Assembly: GCF_026262505.1 (NCBI RefSeq)
Contig: NC_067207.1
Coordinates: 25,016,082 to 25,080,081 of the forward strand
Length of the DNA: 64,000 nt
Direction of reading: 5' to 3'
From: Trichomonas vaginalis G3
Lineage: Eukaryota > Parabasalia > Trichomonadida > Trichomonadidae
Notes under the pieces: generated by a model
The model's database searches: none
Seen by the model: only the letters and a program-made list of their open reading frames with translations
What the model was told of the DNA's origin: nothing
Program-made: the position numbers and the translations under genes
In this document: piece by piece, positions 52,190 through 63,895 of the stretch
Numbering within the stretch: the stretch's first letter is position 1
Layout: each line of letters begins with the position of its first letter

Positions 52190-53515
52190 TTGAAATAAAA
52201 TATTTTAAAAATGAACGAAATTGATTGTAAATATTGTAACTATTGTTTAAATCGATAATTATTGCTGAATTTGTATTGAAATCGTTAACTTTATATTGAA
52301 TATTTGGTTCAGATTTAATTTATGAAAATATGTTCATAATTAACATGTTAAATATCGTTTATACTTTTGTAAATAAGATGTTAATCATAAATGATAGTGT
52401 TACTACTGAAATAATTAAGTTTTATTTTTTGATATTTGAGCAAAAAAAGTTTTGAATTCATGTGATTGACAGCATCTAAGGAAGGAACATACCCACTTTT
52501 AAGGTGGATATCTCTTAAAACTTTTTTAAACTACTAAAATAACTATTTAACATTAGATAATCTGATCAGAGAAAATATGTCACTTTTTGGGAGTATAAAA
52601 TCAAACTATACCTCTCAATTTTATATCCTCCCCATACATTTGCTTAAGGGACATATTTTGCGTATTTGAAAAATTTTGAAGTTGACCTTTATTAAAAATT
52701 CATTCATTTTTGACTACTTTACACGGATTGATTTTTAAATACACAAATAATCCGCATATTGAATTTAGAATAATCAAGTAAGGGAATAAGCATGTCGGTT
52801 TGGGCAATTCTTTTGCAATTTGGGCAATACTTTTGAAATTGGATCAAGAAAATTGAATAAAAGTTAAATTACATTCATTCAAATTCTAATGATTTCAGAT
52901 AACATTAAAATTATATTGTTTGCTGATTTTCCCATTAAAAATAGTCTAAAACAGATCCACTTTTTTTATCAAATTTTCTTTGCAGTTAAAAATGGAAAGA
53001 TACTTAAACAATACTAAACTTCTAAAATAAAGGATTATTAACCATTTATTTGCATTTTAATGACCAAATCAGACTGAATCAGAATTGGATCATGAAAATT
53101 GAATAGAATTGAATCGATTTTATATCCTTTCAAATTCCATTAAAAATTTGAAATATAATTTGACCCTTTTTTATTAAATTCTATCATTATTTTTTGATAT
53201 AAAGAATTTAAAATATTAATATTACGATCTCCAAGGATAAACATTTTCGATGAATAAACATTATAAAGTGTACGCTAAGCCTTCATTGAAATGAATTACA
53301 CATATCAATATTTCAAGGTTAAAAGAAACATTTGATAATAGACTTAAAATATTTTCAAAAATCGAAACAATATTCTTATCAAATGTTAAAAATAGATTTT
53401 GTTATTTTATGATAATTCATCTGCAAAGCGAACTTTGATTGATATTATCAGATAATTTATATTTTTTTTCATATAATTTATTAATTCATTATTAATTTGT
53501 TGTAATTAGAAATGT

Positions 53516-55759
53516 TTATGAAACTTTCTGTGCGAGAACAAAAAAGAATGGTGAATATTTAATTGGTTTCTTTTTGCGTTTTTTATGATTTTGATCTTCA
53601 TTAATTTCATCATATGTGAATTTTGAAAATACTACATCGAGATAAATATTCTTTGAATAGAGATTATGCTCATCTACTGCATAGATACATAGTTGACAAA
53701 CACCAACATCGATATCATCTGGAATAGGAATTGAATATTCAACATCAACTGGAAGATCATTAGAAAAGCTTATGTTGACATTGTTTCCTGCAGTGTCGTT
53801 GAGAATGTGAAAAATTCTGATGTTACTGTTTCCATCTTTGTCTGAAACAGAAAGAACAAATTCAAGATTTTTATCTTTGTTAATATAAACAGGGAATGTT
53901 GGTGATTTAACAATACTAATTTCTGGTTTATTTAGTTCGTAAGAAAACGTTTTGTTAAATGAATCACATTTATTAACATTGTCACAACATGTAATAAGAA
54001 GATTATGTTCAACAGTTGTAAGGTTGTCAGGAATAGGGATATTAATTTCGAATAAATGATTATTTAAATCTGGAATATAAATATTTTGTGATGTTTGACT
54101 ATTTGAATATCCTTCAATATATCCTTTGATTTCAATTTCATCATCACAATCATAATCTGAAACAAATCCTGAAACTGAAATGAATTTGTCAACATTGTGA
54201 TAATATGTTTCTTTGATTGAATCTGATATTCTTAGAACTGGATAATTTCGATAAAATTCGAATTCTTTTGTTATTGACTCTGTACTTACTCCACTATCTA
54301 TATAAGTTGCCCAAACTGTAACTGAATAGTTTTTTTCTTCTACAATAGAATCTGGAATCAAACAAACACCTGACAAATTAAATTGATGTGTAATCCATTT
54401 CTTATTAATATTTCCAATGAATGTACTATTTACATCTCCAATACTGCAGTTAATAGAAATATCACCATGTGAGTAAATTCCACTTCCTCGGACTGTAATA
54501 TTTTTATCAAGTGTTTTGTTGTATTCTTTTCTTTCAAGATCTTCTAAATTAAGAAAAAATGAAACTTCATATTCAAATTCAACTGAAACTGTATTTGATT
54601 CAATACCATTTGTATTAATAACACTGGATGAAATAATATAATTTCCAGTGGAGAAATAATAGAGGGTATCTATTGAATATTCATATGTTGAAGATCCACT
54701 TTCTTTATTTAGTATTTGATATGGATCATGGTTGCCAATCCAAACTTTAAGTGTGAATGATTCTTCTTTAATTCGATCAAATGAAATTTTTCCTGTTATA
54801 GTTGAATCTTCTCCAAATTTGTATTTTGCTTTATCTGTTGTAATATTCATCAAATTAAACATTGGAAAAGCCGGATAACAAAGAGCTGTGGATATATGTG
54901 AATTTTCAATATTTAGTGAATCAATTGTTGATATTTCAACATTTTCCGAATTATTTAATTGATAATTATAGTTTAATTGGATGAAACAAGAAGAAACTGC
55001 AATTGAAGCATCATAATCTGAATAAAATAAATAATTTCCTGTGTTGAATATTATAATACATTCTATAATTAAAATATTGACATTATCAGATGCAGAAATA
55101 ACTGCATTATTTTGGGATTGACTACATTCATTTGAAATAATATTGCAATGGTGAATCTTAGCGCCATATGCATAATGTGATAAGCAATTGTTTTGTACAG
55201 CTGTATTTTTAATAAATGTTGAATATGAAACATTTGCATTTAAATCAGAATTTCCTGAAATAGTGTAGACCGAATTAATTCTTGTTAGTGAATTAGAAAT
55301 ATTTACATTTTTAATAATATTTCTTCCGTATTGATGAATAATTGGTCCTAAAGATCCATCGCTTCTAGTTATTGTTGATTCAATTAAATAATTTTTGTAT
55401 GTTCTACTTTGGGTTACAAAAATGTATGAATGTGGCGCTGTGGAATAAGAATGCGGATCTTCAAAATCAATGTGCTTGATTGGATTGATACTGCAGACTC
55501 GATATTGAACAACTTGACCTTTATTTTGATAAATATTACCACCTTTTGTGCAATTAAAAACGCACTCAGATACAAGAAGTTTATTATATTTATCATCATC
55601 TGAGAGATGAATAATTTCTGTGTCATGATTCGTAAAGAAAACTTCATGAACATTAAAATTGCCTTGTTGATTAGAAATAGGGGCATTATTTTTGTAATCA
55701 GTAGGTTGTGAACCAGCGAAAAAATTATCCCAGTTTGATTTGCTAAAAAATAAAAACAA
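53516..55759 (-). CDS. Copy 6: surface protein of the tandem array (747 codons)
   Basis: Translation identical to copy 2. Its upstream spacer is intact for 1256 bases and then interrupted by Maverick B at 57015. If this copy is transcribed from sequence further upstream, the insertion may have changed that; in copies 2-5 the same spacer is bounded by the next unit. Confidence 0.75.
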   Translation of the reverse strand: MFLFFSKSNWDNFFAGSQPTDYKNNAPISNQQGNFNVHEVFFTNHDTEIIHLSDDDKYNKLLVSECVFNCTKGGNIYQNKGQVVQYRVCSINPIKHIDFEDPHSYSTAPHSYIFVTQSRTYKNYLIESTITRSDGSLGPIIHQYGRNIIKNVNISNSLTRINSVYTISGNSDLNANVSYSTFIKNTAVQNNCLSHYAYGAKIHHCNIISNECSQSQNNAVISASDNVNILIIECIIIFNTGNYLFYSDYDASIAVSSCFIQLNYNYQLNNSENVEISTIDSLNIENSHISTALCYPAFPMFNLMNITTDKAKYKFGEDSTITGKISFDRIKEESFTLKVWIGNHDPYQILNKESGSSTYEYSIDTLYYFSTGNYIISSSVINTNGIESNTVSVEFEYEVSFFLNLEDLERKEYNKTLDKNITVRGSGIYSHGDISINCSIGDVNSTFIGNINKKWITHQFNLSGVCLIPDSIVEEKNYSVTVWATYIDSGVSTESITKEFEFYRNYPVLRISDSIKETYYHNVDKFISVSGFVSDYDCDDEIEIKGYIEGYSNSQTSQNIYIPDLNNHLFEINIPIPDNLTTVEHNLLITCCDNVNKCDSFNKTFSYELNKPEISIVKSPTFPVYINKDKNLEFVLSVSDKDGNSNIRIFHILNDTAGNNVNISFSNDLPVDVEYSIPIPDDIDVGVCQLCIYAVDEHNLYSKNIYLDVVFSKFTYDEINEDQNHKKRKKKPIKYSPFFFVLAQKVS

Positions 55760-57012
55760 TTGAAATAAAATATTTTAAAAATGAACGAAATTGATTGTAA
55801 ATATTGTAACTATTGTTTAAATCGATAATTATTGCTGAATTTGTATTGAAATCGTTAACTTTATATTGAATATTTGGTTCAGATTTAATTTATGAAAATA
55901 TGTTCATAATTAACATGTTAAATATCGTTTATACTTTTGTAAATAAGATGTTAATCATAAATGATAGTGTTACTACTGAAATAATTAAGTTTTATTTTTT
56001 GATATTTGAGCAAAAAAAGTTTTGAATTCATGTGATTGACAGCATCTAAGGAAGGAACATACCCACTTTTAAGGTGGATATCTCTTAAAACTTTTTTAAA
56101 CTACTAAAATAACTATTTAACATTAGATAATCTGATCAGAGAAAATATGTCACTTTTTGGGAGTATAAAATCAAACTATACCTCTCAATTTTATATCCTC
56201 CCCATACATTTGCTTAAGGGACATATTTTGCGTATTTGAAAAATTTTGAAGTTGACCTTTATTAAAAATTCATTCATTTTTGACTACTTTACACGGATTG
56301 ATTTTTAAATACACAAATAATCCGCATATTGAATTTAGAATAATCAAGTAAGGGAATAAGCATGTCGGTTTGGGCAATTCTTTTGCAATTTGGGCAATAC
56401 TTTTGAAATTGGATCAAGAAAATTGAATAAAAGTTAAATTACATTCATTCAAATTCTAATGATTTCAGATAACATTAAAATTATATTGTTTGCTGATTTT
56501 CCCATTAAAAATAGTCTAAAACAGATCCACTTTTTTTATCAAATTTTCTTTGCAGTTAAAAATGGAAAGATACTTAAACAATACTAAACTTCTAAAATAA
56601 AGGATTATTAACCATTTATTTGCATTTTAATGACCAAATCAGACTGAATCAGAATTGGATCATGAAAATTGAATAGAATTGAATCGATTTTATATCCTTT
56701 CAAATTCCATTAAAAATTTGAAATATAATTTGACCCTTTTTTATTAAATTCTATCATTATTTTTTGATATAAAGAATTTAAAATATTAATATTACGATCT
56801 CCAAGGATAAACATTTTCGATGAATAAACATTATAAAGTGTACGCTAAGCCTTCATTGAAATGAATTACACATATCAATATTTCAAGGTTAAAAGAAACA
56901 TTTGATAATAGACTTAAAATATTTTCAAAAATCGAAACAATATTCTTATCAAATGTTAAAAATAGATTTTGTTATTTTATGATAATTCATCTGCAAAGCG
57001 AACTTTGATTGA

Positions 57013-57015
<3 letters not shown>

Positions 57016-57052
<37 letters not shown>

Positions 57053-57195
57053 TAGTGGGGCTTCCAGGCACTTCGTGCCTTCTAGCCCCGAAGATGTTTA
57101 GTATAAATGAAGTTTTTATTCGGAAAATTGTTAGTCTTCTTGGTCGAAAACATTATATAATGTTTCACTTTTCACAAATTATATATGTTTTCATG
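57016..57195. repeat. Left terminal repeat of Maverick B with poly-A and tip hairpin
   Basis: After 35 A the sequence folds: GGGGCT (57057-57062) with AGCCCC (57084-57089), and inside AGGCAC (57066-57071) with GTGCCT (57075-57080) around loop TTC. About 150 bases match element A's end inverted (GAAGATGTTTAGTATAAATG onward to CATGTTTTGTCA). Confidence 0.85.
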
Positions 57196-58520
57196 TTTTG
57201 TCAAGACTTCTTCTTCGTAAATGTTTTGTCAAGACTTCTTCGTAAATGTTTTGTCAAGACTTCTTCGTAAATGTTTGTCAAGACTTCTTCGTAAATGTTT
57301 TGTCAAGACTTCTTCGTAAATGTTTTGTCAAGACTTCTTCGTAAATGTTTTGTCAAGACTTCTTCGTAAATGTTTGTCAAGACTTCTTCGTAAATGTTTT
57401 GTCAAGACTTCTTCGTAAATGTTTTGTCAAGACTTCTTCGTAAATGTTTGTCAAGACTTCTTCGTAAATGTTTTGTCAAGACTTCTTCGTAAATGTTTTG
57501 TCAAGACTTCTTCGTAAATGTTTTGTCAAGACTTCTTCGTAAATGTTTTGTCAAGACTTCTTCGTAAATGTTTTGTCAAGACTTCTTCGTAAATGTTTTG
57601 TCAAGACTTCTTCGTAAATGTTTTGTCAAGACTTCTTCGTAAATGTTTTGTCAAGACTTCTTCGTAAATGTTTTGTCAAGACTTCTTCGTAAATGTTTTG
57701 TCAAGACTTCTTCGTAAATGTTTTTGTCAAGACTTCTTCGTAAATGTTTTGTCAAGACTTCTTCGTAAATGTTTTGTCAAGACTTCTTCGTAAATTTTTG
57801 TCAAGACTTCTTCGTAAATGTTTTGTCAAGACTTCTTCGTAAATGTTTTGTCAAGACTTCTTCGTAAATGTTTTGTCAAGACTTCTTCGTAAATGTTTTG
57901 TCAAGACTTCTTCGTAAATGTTTTGTCAAGACTTCTTCGTAAATGTTTTGTCAAGACTTCTTCGTAAATGTTTTGTCAAGACTTCTTCGTAAATGTTTTG
58001 TCAAGACTTCTTCGTAAATGTTTTGTCAAGACTTCTTCGTAAATGTTTTGTCAAGACTTCTTCGTAAATGTTTTGTCAAGACTTCTTCGTAAATGTTTTG
58101 TCAAGACTTCTTCGTAAATGTTTTGTCAAGACTTCTTCGTAAATGTTTTGTCAAGACTTCTTCGTAAATGTTTTGTCAAGACTTCTTCGTAAATGTTTTG
58201 TCAAGACTTCTTCGTAAATGTTTTGTCAAGACTTCTTCGTAAATGTTTTGTCAAGACTTCTTCGTAAATGTTTTGTCAAGACTTCTTCGTAAATGTTTTG
58301 TCAAGACTTCTTCGTAAATGTTTTGTCAAGACTTCTTCGTAAATGTTTTGTCAAGACTTCTTCGTAAATGTTTTGTCAAGACTTCTTCGTAAATGTTTTG
58401 TCAAGACTTCTTCGTAAATGTTTTGTCAAGACTTCTTCGTAAATGTTTTGTCAAGACTTCTTCGTAAATGTTTTGTCAAGACTTCTTCGTAAATGTTTTG
58501 TCAAGACTTCTTCGTAAAAT
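57192..58520. repeat. Subterminal array, about 53 copies of a 25-bp unit
   Basis: Unit is TTTTG plus TCAAGACTTCTTCGTAAATG. Nearly perfect copies, with one T lost or gained in a few and one doubled CTT at the outer edge (57206-57214). Element A lacks this array at the corresponding place although the outer tip is shared, so the array is a subfamily-specific expansion. A last lone piece TTTTCAAGACTTCTTCGTCA occurs near 58595. Confidence 0.9.
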
Positions 58521-58735
58521 CAGACAAAAATAATGTTTAGGGTAGAAGGTTAGATATAACCTCTTTTCTAACCTCTTTTCTACCCTCTTGAATTTTCAAG
58601 ACTTCTTCGTCATAGGCACGGAGATAGGACGGTTATTTTACAAAACTGACAACAGTTTGACCGAGTAGTTTTTTGTGCTGAACAAAAAGTGTCATATATA
58701 CATCTGTCAAAAACCGCTTTTTAACTTCACTTAAA
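58521..58735. promoter_or_regulatory. Leader region before the first gene of Maverick B
   Basis: No gene. It contains two tandem AACCTCTTTTCTA units (58558-58581) preceded by the inverse-like GGTAGAAGGTTAGATATAACC. Just before the ATG at 58736 lies AACTTCACTTAAA, an initiator-like string. Confidence 0.45.
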
Positions 58736-60357
58736 ATGCCACGTAAGCTACGTAAGAATATACGTAAGAGGAAGAGAGCATTGAAACATCCAATAGTAAA
58801 ACTGACACCACAACAACAGTTGCAACAACAAATGCTGAATGACCCCACTATGTTGCAACAAATGTCAAGCAATCCTATGCTTTTAAACCGAGTTGTTGGT
58901 GCACAGAGTGGAGGTTTAAGAGCGGCACTTTTAGCGAAAATGGCAGGCTATGGTGGAGCTGCAGACGGAACAGCCTATAACCCTCAAAGTCAAATGAATT
59001 TGAGTTCACTCAAAAATCAAATAACAGATGTCAAAAAGTCAAACATAGACATACAGAAGCAAATAAGTGAAAACGAAAAGAAACTAGAATATGACAGACA
59101 CACAAAGAAACTCAATGAGTTAAACGTAGAGAAAAAGAAGAAAGAAGAACAACTGAAAGAACTAAGTACAGAGGAATATGCGAAAAAAGTGTCAGAAAAA
59201 GCAGCAGAAGTAGCAAAAATGGAACAAGATGTTGTAAATTTGAAAAACCATACTACTCGATATAAAGTACTGAAAGATGAAGAGATAAAACAAAAAGCCC
59301 TGAAGACATATATGGATAGCGATGAGTATAAAAAAGAAGTTGAAGCAACTGTAAAGGCAGAAAAACTTTTACAGTTGCAAAACCAAACCGTACAGTATGA
59401 AAACTTAGCACAAGAAAGTAAAAATAACGACGCGGCTATGCAAAAGGCAATGAAAAGCGCAGAATATATAAAAGCTAACAATGACTGGTTAGATGCCCAA
59501 GCCAACGCTAAAGCAGCCCAACTCATAGGGTCAATAAGGACAAAAATACAAGCGGATGAAGACAGTTCAAATGAAGCTTTAACAAATGCTGACTTAAGAA
59601 CGCCTTCGAAGCTCTTCATAGTAAGGTGAAACAAGTGAACGATTTCTCATCTGGAAAGAAACTGAAGTCTGAAGGTTTCGACAAAGAGTTAAAAGAAGTA
59701 GCACAAAATATGACGAAAATAACAGACGCAGCAACGAGACAGGCAGTTCAAAGTGCCTATGACGCCGTTAGAGCAACTGTTGTGAAAAGTCAAGAAAAAG
59801 AGTTACAACAGACCAAAACAGACCTAGTAAATGCTTTCTTAAGAACGAAAAGTCAGGTAGGACATTACGCTGCAGATGGAACATATGTGCCAGCTGGTGG
59901 AATTTATATACCACCAAACCCTCCAAGAGAAGCACCTGCACCAGGACTACCTAAAACATTTACATCGTCACATGGACACAGACACAGGCATGCACCAAAA
60001 CCAACACAACAACCAACAGTTCAAAATCCAGCACAACAACAACAACAACCAGCACAACAACCAACACAACAACCAGCACAGCAACCAACAGTTCAAAACC
60101 CTGCACAACAACAACCACAAACAGAGCAAGGACATAAAAGAAGTAGAGAACAAGGAAACCAAGAATTCTTAAAAATGCTTAAAGAAGAGTGTGGTTTCCC
60201 AGATAGTATTGACTTTAGTGACAGATATAAAGAAGCTATTGGAAAGTTCAAGGAAGGAAATACTGACCCGAACCTATTTAGCTTTATGGCTCAGCACCAA
60301 AAACGGATATTAATCTCAAACCTGGAAAATACAAGCTCGCTAAGGGATATGATTTAA
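58736..60357 (+). pseudogene. Coiled-coil and Gln-rich protein region of Maverick B, broken
   Basis: Begins MPRKLRKNIRKRKRALKHPI, a strongly basic start, then Gln/Met-rich sequence (LTPQQQLQQQMLNDPTMLQQ). A long coiled coil rich in K, E and N follows (SENEKKLEYDRHTKKLNELN, EEYAKKVSEKAAEVAKMEQD), and further on a Pro/Gln tract of AQQPTQQPAQQP type and a charged end. This suits an internal core or scaffold protein bridging DNA and capsid, but no family is recognised. The region looks broken, with about two breaks. Confidence 0.5.
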
Positions 60358-60406
60358 TAGCATATCATCCAAATGACATGGATGAACGGAATTTACTCCG
60401 AGATAT

Positions 60407-61825
60407 TTGATGTCAGAGCTAAATGACAATTCAACTTTCGTCATGAAACGCGTAAAAAATAGAGACGGAACGAAAGAACAAAAGCTTATGAATGCGGATG
60501 ACGTAGATAGGGAAATTGTTGAAAACGGTCTCGGAATATATGAAATGCCAGCAGATGAGGTACAAGAAAACTCCACAGGAAGAAATAGTTCAGATACAAC
60601 CAGACATGGAAGAAATAGTTCAGCAACAACAGCTAGAAGAGCCTGAAGGAAACGAACAAGTCACTCCTTTGGAAACTAACTTCACAGAACTAGATGAAGA
60701 TTTGGAACAGCCGAAAAATCTTGACCCTCAACAAGAGTATGCGGAGAATATGGAATTTTCCAAGAGAAAAAATTTCAAGGGGAAGTCTGAAAAATGTTTG
60801 CCGACATACAAAAAGACTCCAACACCAGATGAAAATATTCAGCATAGAATGGAAGAACTGAAAAAAAATGTACACAAATACAACAACCCTTTTTACTTAC
60901 GAGCATTTAACGTTCAATCTTCGGATGAACTCGGTGAAAATAAAAGGTTAAATTTCAAGAAAACATATAGAAATGAAACATTGTTTAAAGTTCATTCAGA
61001 ACCTAACCAAGATGGAAACAAACCTACTTTTGTTTCTGCAGACGATGGAACTACAATGAGATGGGGTCATAAAGCTAACCCGGATAGGTGGTTCATAAAC
61101 TTACAACCACAATTCCAAGAAGTTGTAGACGCAATGGAAGTCAATGGTGAACCAGATATAGTGGTATTTAAGCGCGGCTTTAATGCCATTGAAAGATATG
61201 AAAGATGCAGATATTTTGAACCAGTATGAAATGAACATGGCTGATGGAAATATAACACCTGACGTTCTAGAACATTTATCTCAAAGAACTACACAGAACC
61301 ATAGAGATGGTATATTTGGTGAAGAGTTTAGAAAGAAAGTTAGGGAGGGAGAAGGAAGAACCTATTGTACATGACCTTGCAAACGAAAGTTACAAAATGT
61401 CATAAAAACTTACTTTGCAGACAATGAACGAGAAGGGATGAATATTTAAGAAAACTCAAATGGACAGTACCAAATGAAATGTTAGTATTGAAAACATGTT
61501 CCTTGACAAAATAAAACCAACTACAGAAATAAACGACGAAAGACTGAAAGATTGGGTAAAAGCTTTCCCATTCACAAAAGATATAGTTGGTAACATGGAA
61601 AGAAAACCAGAATGGCTACAAAAACATATATTTGGAAACGAGCTTATTCCATATGGACAGGCACTGTTTGAAGAGCTTGAACCGGAAACTCAGGAAAGAG
61701 TCATGCAAACAATACGCGAAGACTCAAATACAAACTATGACAAACTCTTTCTAGGATATAGGTTACCTGAGATGGGCGACCAGAGCCAAAGGCAAAAAGG
61801 ACATGGGAAATTTGCAACATACTAG
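60407..61825 (+). pseudogene. Unknown Maverick B protein region, broken
   Basis: Coding-type sequence without a recognised family. It includes acidic/Gln-rich stretches (EEIVQQQQLEEPEGNEQVTP), a globular part (NPDRWFINLQPQFQEVVDAM, NGEPDIVVFKRGFNAIERYE) and a later part with WVKAFPFTKDIVGNMERKPE. It lies directly before the major capsid region on the same strand and so probably belongs to virion assembly. Looks broken, with about three breaks. Confidence 0.45.
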
Positions 61826-61913
61826 ATGAACATAATGCAAAGATGCAACAACTTCAAGCAGAGGGCAATGAAGGAAAAGAAGAGTTAAAACTCAGTCAGG
61901 AAGAAAGTAAAGC

Positions 61914-63469
61914 TTGGTCCACGTGGGTTCTATTATGACATATAAATCCAACTATTCTATATTTTACTCATATGAAATGTACGCCGCTCAGAATATAACG
62001 CCAACAGTTTTGGATGCCATGAACGGAAATGTTTCCGAATGGTATAACGAATGCGACAATGCCATTAGAAGGTCAGAAATAGTTCCTGGAACTTACGAAT
62101 ATACAACTGCTGTTTCTTATGGAAACGTAGGTGAGTTTGGAGAAGGTTCTTCAACAACAGTAGATATTGCTTGCGACAGGTTTCATATTATTTCTATTGA
62201 CAACTCATTCTTATACGTGGAACAAGACATTGAAATAAAACCTTCTGCCAAGTTGTCTGACAAGAAAGGTTGCAATGGAATTTTCTATGTCGGATACCAA
62301 TATGCTCCAGAAGTTTTCATGGGATATAAGATATATTCTAACTCTGACTTAGTTCAAACAGTAACATGGGCAAACTATGAATGGTTCGCTTTGAGAAACT
62401 CAGTACAACCACAAGCTAGAGAACAAACAGACCAGTATGCAACTATTGAGAAAATAAGAAGACTTGACCCTAACGTTCCAGGAGTTTATGTTAACCTTTC
62501 TGGACAAACTGCAGCAGCAGTAACCAAAGTAAAACTGAAACTTAGAGTTCCTTTGTCATCTTTCCTCATCTTCAGGTTTTTAAGATACTTGCCAAACTGG
62601 GCAGGAAAAATTTCTATCGAACTTACTCCAAGCAAAAATAACTTAGTCATTGCACCAACACAAGACCCATTCACTCTTACAGAAGTAGTGGGAACAAATA
62701 AAATGTCATTCGCCGACTTTTGCAAAAACAAAGTTGACTTAGACTTTGGTTTCTCAAACCTCAACACTGAAGTAAACTATTATTTCAATGCTGCTGGAGA
62801 TGCTTGGGACCCAGTTAAGTTCACATGCGAAAATTTGAATGCAAGAGAATAGAAAGCAGACTTGCAGTCTATATGTTGGACCCAGATATTTCAAATGCTT
62901 TAGCTGCCAAATATATTGCAGTTCCACTTATGTTCCCTATACACCAAATATCTGTCAAAGACTTTGCAGGTGAAGTTGGAAACCAAAGTGCTGACCCAGG
63001 TGCAAGAACAGATATTGCTTTAACAACTGCAATGAAACATGCAGATACTATGTTTGTACTGTTCAGACGAACTATAAATGACTATTCTTGTTTCTACAAC
63101 CCTGGTATTAAATATCATATAAACATAGATGGCAAATATTATCCAAGAGAAGAATATTCTACAGTTGAGGATATGAGGTCATACAACTTGACATTAGATG
63201 CTATGAACTTTAACAACAACTTCACAACAACCATTAACCCTGAAATGCAAAGTTCTATTATGCCATATGTGAAAGTATGGACTCATACAGGAGGTCAAAA
63301 AACTCAATATACAAATGGAGACCGTTCAAACTTTTGGCTTGGCATTCCATTTGCTGACTCAGAAGACTTTATGGGTGGTATTTCAACTGTTGGTACAGTT
63401 CAAATACAATATACTGGTGACAGAGACGGTCCAGATGAACTGAAGCAAAGAAGTTTACAAAACCAATAG
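61914..63469 (+). pseudogene. Major capsid protein (double jelly-roll type) of Maverick B, broken
   Basis: Beta-rich coding sequence of the size expected for a Polinton major capsid protein. It includes VKLKLRVPLSSFLIFRFLRY followed by AGKISIELTPSKNNLVIAPT, and later YMLDPDISNALAAKYIAVPL and FRRTINDYSCFYNPGIKYHI. These are strand-rich, Pro/Phe-containing patterns typical of trimeric double jelly-roll capsid proteins. Known: such capsid genes place Polintons among virus-like elements. Assignment rests on size, strand pattern and context, not on a motif search. Looks broken, about one break. Confidence 0.6.
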
Positions 63470-63475
63470 CACTTT

Positions 63476-63895
63476 TCACGGAAGATGCTCTTTTGAAGAT
63501 TCGTTCGATGAAACCTGCTGGGGCTCCTCAGATTGGTATAACGACAGCTTCCATCGAGCAGATTTTGGCAGCAGGTCAGTAAGTTGTTCTTGAACTGACT
63601 TCTCTCCGTCAAATATTGACAGTACGCCAGTTTTGACATAAAATTGTAAGATAAACTTTCCTTTAGAAATATCGGTCAGTTTTGTTGTTATATTTTTGTC
63701 TGCTTCAAGAACTTTCACCATCTCGGTTATACCAACTTTCTTTGCTTTATGAAAATATTTTGGTTCAGCAAAGACTGCTATTCTATAACATTTACCATTG
63801 TTTGTATAAAGAACTATTCTGTCAATGAACTTGTATTGTTTGTGTGTGTAAACTTTGTTCTGCTTCAATTCGAAGAGATACTCGAATACGTCCAT
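63476..63895 (-). CDS. Unknown Maverick B protein (139 aa)
   Basis: 139 residues from ATG 63895, soluble, with mixed charge (MDVFEYLFELKQNKVYTHKQ, YRIAVFAEPKYFHKAKKVGI, GKFILQFYVKTGVLSIFDGE). Convergent with the capsid gene (6 bases apart) and divergent from the 63914 gene with 18 bases between starts. No family recognised. Confidence 0.5.
   Translation of the reverse strand: MDVFEYLFELKQNKVYTHKQYKFIDRIVLYTNNGKCYRIAVFAEPKYFHKAKKVGITEMVKVLEADKNITTKLTDISKGKFILQFYVKTGVLSIFDGEKSVQEQLTDLLPKSARWKLSLYQSEEPQQVSSNESSKEHLP

Larger units (their letters stand above)
35653..57015 (-). repeat. Tandem array of six 3570-bp surface-protein units
   Basis: Six head-to-tail units, each about 2244 bases of reading frame plus a 1326-base spacer. 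Copies 2, 5 and 6 look essentially identical by eye, including spacers. Copies 3 and 4 differ mainly by single-base losses and gains. Copy 1 has a different last 110 codons. The sixth spacer is cut at 57015 by Maverick B after 1256 of 1326 bases. Spacers are AT-rich and hold no credible gene; they show a short local repeat (GGGCAATTCTTTTGCAATTT, then GGGCAATACTTTTG) near 38550. Confidence 0.9.

Noticed and set aside
13093-57015. Reading A and B as two ends of one Maverick interrupted by 44 kb
   Set aside because: Both tips face the intervening DNA as outer ends, and B breaks a tandem-array spacer. These are the ends of two separate elements bordering host sequence.
57055-57270. Plus-strand frame over the Maverick B tip
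   Set aside because: It is the mirror of the frame rejected at the A tip and reads into the 25-bp repeat; not a gene.
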